Shown here: in pieces, positions 7,623 to 12,112 of the stretch
How the letters are laid out: the number at the start of each line of letters is the position of its first letter
How positions within the stretch are numbered: the first letter of the stretch is position 1
Origin: Acidobacteriota bacterium
GTDB taxonomy: Bacteria; Acidobacteriota; Thermoanaerobaculia; Gp7-AA8
Direction of reading: 5' to 3'
Length of the DNA: 12,112 bases
Assembly: GCA_003222375.1 (NCBI GenBank)
Contig: QHVX01000152.1
Location: forward strand, 1 to 12,112
The notes under the pieces: model-generated
What the model saw: the letters and a program-made list of their open reading frames with translations, nothing else
Told to the model about the DNA's origin: nothing
Database searches by the model: none
Translations under genes and position numbers: made by a program

Positions 7623-8342
7623 ATGTACTCGAAATTCCCGTGTCACGCAACGTGCGCGCTGGCGCTCGTATTCGCGCTCGCGTGCACGTCGGTGGCGCCG
7701 TGGAAAAACGAGCCGGTCGGCAGCGAGGTCAACATGGCCTTCGCAATTCGAAACAACCTTCTATTCCTCGACGGCGCCACGATCGACGGACGCCACGGCC
7801 GATTTTTGATCGGCTCCGCGCAGCAACGAACGATCGTCGATCCGAAGTTTGCGGTCGAGGGCCTCCATTCATTGCAACTCAATCAGCGCGAGTCGCTTCG
7901 ATTCACCCCTATCGTCACCAACCTCGGCGGAATCGCGGACGGCATCGTCGGAAAAGATGTCTGGGGCGGTCGCGCGATCACGATCAACTACCGCGACGGG
8001 CTCTTCACTCTTCAAAAGGAAGGGATTCACTCCGAGCTCATGGTCGTCTACCGATTCACCGACGATCCGATGATCAACGTCGTCGTGGACGGTCATGTCA
8101 CGTCGGCAATTGTCGATACCACCTCGCCCGACACGCTCATCCTGCCGCGAACCGCCGCGGGCCCTGACCGACGGAACGCACACGTTCAGATCGCGGACAC
8201 GGACTTCGGGAGCGTCGACGTGCGCATCGCGGAGGTATCGGCGCCGCGCATCGGCAATCGGCTGCTGTCGCGATTCCTGATATCGATCGACTACGGCCGC
8301 CGCCAGGTCGGCCTGTGGCGCGACCCACGAATCGGTCTCTAA
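7623..8342 (+). CDS. Exported two-lobed retropepsin/pepsin-like protein with eroded catalytic motifs
   Basis: A 239-residue protein with a signal peptide (hydrophobic 11-20) ending FALAC, a relaxed lipobox with Cys21. Two similar lobes follow. Lobe 1 has GRFLIGSAQQRTIVDPKFA (59-77), then GIVGKDVWGGRAITINYRDGLFTL. Lobe 2 has VVVDGHVTSAIVDTTSPDTLIL (153-174), then IGNRLLSRFLISIDYGRRQVGLW. This is the layout of bacterial aspartyl-protease-like proteins, in which DTG(A/S) precedes a strand and a 'G.D.L....ITIDY' block ends each lobe. Here the first site reads IGSAQ with no Asp and the second DTTS instead of DTGS, so proteolysis is doubtful. GGAAG five bases before the ATG supports the start, although the frame is open upstream across the aldehyde dehydrogenase. 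The 36-base divergent gap to that gene is very short. Fold assignment is inference. Confidence 0.78.
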   Translation: MYSKFPCHATCALALVFALACTSVAPWKNEPVGSEVNMAFAIRNNLLFLDGATIDGRHGRFLIGSAQQRTIVDPKFAVEGLHSLQLNQRESLRFTPIVTNLGGIADGIVGKDVWGGRAITINYRDGLFTLQKEGIHSELMVVYRFTDDPMINVVVDGHVTSAIVDTTSPDTLILPRTAAGPDRRNAHVQIADTDFGSVDVRIAEVSAPRIGNRLLSRFLISIDYGRRQVGLWRDPRIGL

Positions 8343-8344
8343 CG

Positions 8345-8350
8345 TATAAT
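8345..8350 (+). promoter_or_regulatory. Perfect -10 hexamer TATAAT before the PIG-L gene
   Basis: TATAAT starts three bases after the stop codon of the 7623 gene, and the expected transcription start near 8357 would leave a leader of about 18 bases. No good -35 box is seen at the right distance (8322-8327 reads GACCCA). It could be a separate promoter for the PIG-L gene inside the pair, or chance in an unusually AT-rich spot. Confidence 0.35.
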
Positions 8351-8374
8351 TCGTCGCGGTCCCCGGGGTCCCCA

Positions 8375-9298
8375 ATGTTGCTCTCGCTTATCGCCGTCGT
8401 CGCTATGGTCATGCTGACTCCTGCAACCGCCAGCAAAAGCAAGGCATATCCGCGCCTCGCGTCGCCGGGGAATCAGGACCGAATCCTGATCGTGGCGCCG
8501 CATATCGACGACGAGGCGATCAGCGCCGGCGGCTACACCATCGACGCAATTGCGAATGGCGCAGAGGTTTACGTCGTCTACCTGACCGCCGGCGATTGCA
8601 ACCAATTTTCCGCACGCCTGCTGCACAAGACACTCGAGCCGACGGCGTCGAATTACCTCTCGGTCGGCAAGACTCGCATCGCCGAAGCCAAAGAAGCGAT
8701 GAAGATCCTCGGCGTAACTCCCGATCACTTCTTCATCCTCGGCTACCCCGACCGCGGGTTGCGCACGATGGTCGACAATCCCGACGCCGTCGTTCGGTCG
8801 CGAGGGACGCGTGCGCATGAAGTGCCGTACGACGATGCGCTGTCGCCAGGATCGCAATACAAAATCGAGAACGCGCTGAACGATCTCAAGCAGGTCATCG
8901 CAACTGCACGACCGACGATGGTCATCGCGCCGGTGCCTTTCGACAAGCATCCCGATCACGCAGCGGCCGCGGAGATCGTCGACCTCGCACTCGAGAACAT
9001 GCAGTGGAAGGCCACGCGGCTCGGCTACCTCGTGCATTCGCGGCGCATCAAGTCGCTCGTCAACTCGCGCAAGCGCGAGCTCCTTCCGCCGAACAAGTTG
9101 AAAGCATTTTCGTGGGCGACGTACCCGCTTTCGGAACACGCGCAGCAGATGAAGAACAATGTGCTGATGACCTACAAGAGCCAGCAGCCCTACCTTCTGC
9201 TGCTTCGCAACACCTTCGTTCGCCAGAACGAGCTGTTTTTCGTGTATCCGACCGCAGCTTCAGAGCAGCAACCGGCGCGAGTCACCATCGCGCGCTAA
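8375..9298 (+). CDS. Exported PIG-L/LmbE family N-acetylhexosamine-type deacetylase
   Basis: A zinc-dependent hydrolase family that removes acetyl groups from N-acetylglucosamine-like substrates; the real substrate here is unknown. The 307-residue protein starts at the ATG at 8375, which gives a signal peptide (hydrophobic 2-19, cleavage near ATAS/K). The frame is open to 8315, but that part lies mostly in the upstream gene. Motifs: ILIVAPHIDDEAISAGG (37-53), with the family PHPDDE read as PHIDDE (42-47), supplying His and Asp zinc ligands and the catalytic Asp, and HPDH (192-195), supplying another zinc His. LGYPDRG (122-128) is also typical. A 32-base gap separates it from the protease-like gene, so they probably form a pair. 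Export suggests action on cell-wall or lipid-linked sugars, but that is inference. The stop overlaps the convergent membrane protein stop as CTAA. Confidence 0.88.
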   Translation: MLLSLIAVVAMVMLTPATASKSKAYPRLASPGNQDRILIVAPHIDDEAISAGGYTIDAIANGAEVYVVYLTAGDCNQFSARLLHKTLEPTASNYLSVGKTRIAEAKEAMKILGVTPDHFFILGYPDRGLRTMVDNPDAVVRSRGTRAHEVPYDDALSPGSQYKIENALNDLKQVIATARPTMVIAPVPFDKHPDHAAAAEIVDLALENMQWKATRLGYLVHSRRIKSLVNSRKRELLPPNKLKAFSWATYPLSEHAQQMKNNVLMTYKSQQPYLLLLRNTFVRQNELFFVYPTAASEQQPARVTIAR

Positions 9299-10395
9299 CG
9301 GCCGCACATCCGGATTTCAGATTCACGCTTTCCGGTTCGCCAGTCAGGCCGATAAAAGATGCGGACCATAGCATTTACGGCGCGTGCGTAATCGCTGCAA
9401 ACTTCCTGGCCAATGCGCCACAGCACCCGTGGCTCCGGATAAGCGGGCACATTGAGCTCGCCGTAACTCCAGCGATTGATGTCGAGAAACATCGGTTCCG
9501 ATTGTTGCCAGATGTACTCGCGCATCGACCCTGGAAAGCGCGCGATCAAGGGCGAATCGACGTAGACCACAGCCTGGGCGATATCCCCGGAGTAGAGCGC
9601 CGATGAGGCATACGCATCCCACCAGCCGGCGAAACTGAAGGCCGGCATCACGACGAACAGAATCGCGAAGAGCGCGTGAAGCCTGAATCGGCGATTCATG
9701 ATGATTTGCGACGCCGGCTCCGACGACCTCCAGAAGAGCATCACCACCAGGAGGGCCATCCCCGCGTTCCAGGGCCAGACGACGCTGTTCTCGCCAGTGA
9801 GAATCAGCGACGCGAGAACGACGCCGTGCAGGAGAACTGCCGCGATGATAGCCGGTCGCCGCGAGCGGCGCGCAAGCAGGCAGATTCCAACAGCGCACTC
9901 GACAATCGGCACGGCGATTCCGGCAGGACGCAATTGAGGAACGCGCTGAATCAAACCGGCCGCAAAATCAGGCCACGTCGTGTGCAGAAATGTGACGTTG
10001 ATCTTTTGCACGCCGCTCCAAAAATAGATCGCGGTCACGATCAGCCGGCACGTCGACATCGCTCCTTCGCTTCCGAAGCTGATCACGAAAAGAAGAGAGG
10101 CGTATTCGAATACCCAGGGCTGCAGGCGCGACTGGTCTCCGGCAACAAACAGAGCGATCACAATGACCGCCACGCCGAGAAAAATTGCGGGCCGCCGCAC
10201 GAATGCCGCCACCGCGAAAGACGCGATCAAGAGGACGTATGCGATTGCCTCGAGACGGGGATTGAATAACGGCAGGCCATCGACGGGGATCCGTGGATAC
10301 AACCGGTGCAAGGAAACCCACAGCCGCCAGCTAAGCGCGAGGCCGGCGATCATCGCAGCGCACAACACGAATTTCACCGACCGCACATCGAACAT
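9295..10395 (-). CDS. Polytopic membrane protein, HTTM/DoxX-like
   Basis: A 366-residue, strongly hydrophobic protein with perhaps eight or nine membrane helices (roughly 8-25, 48-66, 69-88, 97-112, 118-135, 165-180, 190-208, 213-228, 243-262) and a C-terminal soluble part of about 95 residues. YFWSGVQKINVTFL recalls the 'G.QKLN..F' pattern of HTTM (horizontally transferred transmembrane) and DoxX-like proteins; this is a weak, single-motif hint and no function follows. The ATG at 10395 begins the first hydrophobic helix; the frame is open to 10764 but lies antisense to the amidohydrolase there. It diverges from the amidohydrolase gene over 52 bases and converges on the PIG-L gene with stop codons sharing CTAA. 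No ribosome binding site is clear. Confidence 0.75.
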   Translation of the reverse strand: MFDVRSVKFVLCAAMIAGLALSWRLWVSLHRLYPRIPVDGLPLFNPRLEAIAYVLLIASFAVAAFVRRPAIFLGVAVIVIALFVAGDQSRLQPWVFEYASLLFVISFGSEGAMSTCRLIVTAIYFWSGVQKINVTFLHTTWPDFAAGLIQRVPQLRPAGIAVPIVECAVGICLLARRSRRPAIIAAVLLHGVVLASLILTGENSVVWPWNAGMALLVVMLFWRSSEPASQIIMNRRFRLHALFAILFVVMPAFSFAGWWDAYASSALYSGDIAQAVVYVDSPLIARFPGSMREYIWQQSEPMFLDINRWSYGELNVPAYPEPRVLWRIGQEVCSDYARAVNAMVRIFYRPDWRTGKRESEIRMCGR

Positions 10396-10447
10396 GTAGA
10401 CGGATCGTACCGTCTCGGCCTGACTGTTGCTCGCGCGCTCTCCAGCA

Positions 10448-12049
10448 ATGCGCATTCTGGCCGTTCTTCTGGCGCTCACCTGCGCCGCCGAGTCTTCGTC
10501 GCCCGGCACTCGGCAACTCGATGTCCGCATCATCAATGGTGACGTCATCGACGGCACCGGACGCGCACGGTTTCGCGCCGATGTCGGGATTCGCGGCGAC
10601 ACGATCGTCGAGATCGGCGACCTTTCGCGCGCCACGTCGAAGGACACGATCGACGCACGCAACCACGTCGTGACCCCCGGATTCATCGATGTCCTCGGGC
10701 ATTCGGAAGGATCGGTCCTGATCGATCCGAATCTCGAAGGAAAAGTTCGGCAGGGCGTGACCACTGAGCTGACCGGCGAGGGTCACTCGCCCGGACCGCT
10801 CAACGAAGCGATGGCTGCCGAGATGGAGAGAACGAAACCGACCGGCTGGCCGCCCGTTTCGTGGCGGACCCTCGGCGAATTCATGAAGGTGATCGAAAAG
10901 CGCGGCTCGGCGATCAATTTCGCCTTCTTCATCGGCGCCGCCAATCCGCGTGAGATGGTGATCGGAACCGTCGATCGTGCTCCGACTGCCGAAGAGCTGA
11001 AACGGATGCAGGCGATCATCGACCAGGCGATGCGGGAAGGCGCGATCGGTCTCTCAACAGCGCTGATTTATCCGCCGGGACGCTTCGCGACGACCGACGA
11101 GCTGACGGCGCTCGCGCGGGTCTCGTACTGGACGCACTTGCGCAGCGAATCGGACACCATCATGAGCGCGCTCGATGAAGCGTTTCGCATCGGACGCGAC
11201 GCTCACGTGCGCGTCAATATCTTTCACCTGAAAGTCGGCGGCGCGATGCGCGGTCACATGCGCGAGGTCGTCGCGAAGATCGAAGCGGCGCAGAAGAGCG
11301 GACTCGACGTCGCATCGAACGTCTATCCCTACACCGCGACGGCGACGGATCTCACTTCGGTCGTGCCTGCGTGGGCGCTGGAGGGCGGTTATCTTCAGTT
11401 CGTCGCCAGGCTGAAGGATCCGGCGACGCGATCCCGAGTCGCGCAAGCGATGCGAGTCGGCGATGGATCTTCGATTCTCCTGCGACAAATTCCGAGCCCG
11501 ACGCTCAAGCAGTTCGAGCGCAAGCGGCTGAACGCAATCGCAGCGGCAATGCAAACGAATCCTGCCGAGGCGGCGCTGCGGTTGTTTGAAGGAAGCGTTT
11601 CGTCTCCGATCGGCATCTACTTTGGACTGAATGAAGACGATATGCAGTACGCGCTCAAACAACCATGGGTGGCAGTCGGATCGGATTCGGGAGCGGTGGT
11701 CGGCGTCATGCGCGAAGCAGGCGCGCATCCGCGTGCTTACGGAACTTTTCCGCGCGTCGCCGGCCACTACGTTCGCGACGTACACCTCTTCACGCTCGAG
11801 GAAGCAGTGCGGAAAATGACGTCACTCGCCGCGTCGCGCGCAGGTTTCTCGGACCGCGGGGTACTCGAGCCCGGGATGAAGGCCGACATAATCGTCTTCG
11901 ATCCAAAGACGATCGCGGACACGTCGACGTACGAGGATCCGCATCACTACGCAGTGGGCATCAGCGACGTGATCGTCAACGGCACCGCGGTGTTGCGCTC
12001 CGGCCGGATGACCGGCGCGCTCCCGGGTCGCGTCCTCCGTCGACGCTAA
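10448..12049 (+). CDS. Exported D-aminoacylase / N-acyl-D-amino-acid deacylase-like amidohydrolase
   Basis: A 533-residue metal-dependent amidohydrolase that would split acyl groups from D-amino acids or related compounds, probably outside the cytoplasm. MRILAVLLALTCAAESS forms a signal peptide. Family blocks in order: IINGDVIDGTGRARFRADVGI (start at 28), TPGFIDVLGHSE (76-87), RQGVTTELTGEG (101-112), EGAIGLSTALIYPPG, THLRSESD (229-236, with His230), FHLKVGG (259-265, with His260), VGSDSGAV (410-417, with Asp413), HPRAYGTFPR (427-436), and GVLEPGMKADIIVFDP near the end. The usual HxH reads LGH and the usual bridging Cys position reads GEG, a variant that I recall from related exported enzymes. 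ALARVSYWTHLR lacks about six residues (AAxYGG type) usual before the TH motif. The ATG at 10448 is preferred over the TTG at 10427. Confidence 0.87.
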   Translation: MRILAVLLALTCAAESSSPGTRQLDVRIINGDVIDGTGRARFRADVGIRGDTIVEIGDLSRATSKDTIDARNHVVTPGFIDVLGHSEGSVLIDPNLEGKVRQGVTTELTGEGHSPGPLNEAMAAEMERTKPTGWPPVSWRTLGEFMKVIEKRGSAINFAFFIGAANPREMVIGTVDRAPTAEELKRMQAIIDQAMREGAIGLSTALIYPPGRFATTDELTALARVSYWTHLRSESDTIMSALDEAFRIGRDAHVRVNIFHLKVGGAMRGHMREVVAKIEAAQKSGLDVASNVYPYTATATDLTSVVPAWALEGGYLQFVARLKDPATRSRVAQAMRVGDGSSILLRQIPSPTLKQFERKRLNAIAAAMQTNPAEAALRLFEGSVSSPIGIYFGLNEDDMQYALKQPWVAVGSDSGAVVGVMREAGAHPRAYGTFPRVAGHYVRDVHLFTLEEAVRKMTSLAASRAGFSDRGVLEPGMKADIIVFDPKTIADTSTYEDPHHYAVGISDVIVNGTAVLRSGRMTGALPGRVLRRR

Positions 12050-12112
12050 CGCGAGCCGTCAATGCCGCAATGGCGAATCGCATCAATGTCGCGCCGCTCG
12101 ATGCCGGGGCGG
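12046..12112 (-). other. Edge fragment, possible C-terminus of a minus-strand gene
   Basis: The last 63 bases have no recognised content. One minus-strand frame reads RPGIERRDIDAIRHCGIDGSR and ends with TAG whose bases overlap the amidohydrolase TAA as CTAA, the same convergent layout as at 9295-9298. On the plus strand an open frame starting MANRINVAPLDAGA at 12071 is an equal rival. I cannot decide between them. Confidence 0.2.

Noticed and set aside
8361..8373. CCCCGGGGTCCCC palindrome-like run before the PIG-L start, as a possible operator
   Set aside because: Very short and GC-only; it may simply be a local G/C run in the leader, with no second site to support an operator.
8339..9139. 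Minus-strand 266-residue open frame opposite the PIG-L gene
   Set aside because: Arg/Val/Asp-rich shadow with no domain; the plus strand has PHIDDE and HPDH motifs.

Overview
The window is a compact, GC-rich (by eye about 60%) piece of bacterial chromosome in which genes fill nearly every base and many overlap by a few bases. No rRNA, tRNA, CRISPR array, transposase or phage gene was found. The gene types (a TonB-like protein with a Gly-Gly-x-x tract, an exported two-lobed retropepsin-like protein, an exported PIG-L deacetylase, an exported D-aminoacylase-like amidohydrolase) and an inverted repeat of the GTCATCCTGAGC...GAAGGATCTC type recall soil-type Acidobacteriota or neighbouring phyla. 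That placement is inference from gene style, not from a marker gene.

Layout. (1) 1-893, minus: N-terminal three quarters of a NifS/IscS-type cysteine desulfurase, cut by the window edge. (2) 851-1372, plus: a small putative lipoprotein whose start overlaps the desulfurase start head to head. (3) 4579 down to 1335, minus: a four-gene chain in which each gene overlaps the next: exported propeller-like protein, signal peptidase I (lepB), poly(A) polymerase/CCA-transferase family enzyme (pcnB), DUF3175 protein. (4) 4649-5925, plus: TonB-family protein followed by two very small basic proteins, linked by a strong ribosome binding site and an ATGA overlap. (5) 5926-6002: a long imperfect inverted repeat filling the gap between convergent genes. 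(6) 7586 down to 6004, minus: a 1-pyrroline-5-carboxylate dehydrogenase-type aldehyde dehydrogenase broken by a frameshift that also removes about 12 conserved residues. (7) 7623-9298, plus: degenerate aspartic-protease-like exported protein, then a PIG-L/LmbE-family deacetylase. (8) 10395 down to 9295, minus: a polytopic membrane protein. (9) 10448-12049, plus: an exported D-aminoacylase/N-acyl-D-amino-acid deacylase-like amidohydrolase. The last 63 bases cannot be assigned firmly.

How the parts relate. The lepB chain joins envelope protein processing with RNA 3'-end processing, probably as one transcript, and DUF3175 would be its last gene. The TonB-like gene and the lepB chain diverge from a 69-base gap that holds a good -24/-12 (sigma-54 type) match facing tonB and a sigma-70 type match facing the lepB chain. 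Both predicted transcription starts fall almost on the start codons. The right half holds exported hydrolase-like and envelope proteins with no single shared pathway that I can prove.

I see no complete new defence or biosynthetic system here. The most useful second looks are the broken aldehyde dehydrogenase, the degenerate exported protease-like proteins, the tonB/lepB divergent promoter region, and the unexplained pair of tiny basic proteins behind tonB.
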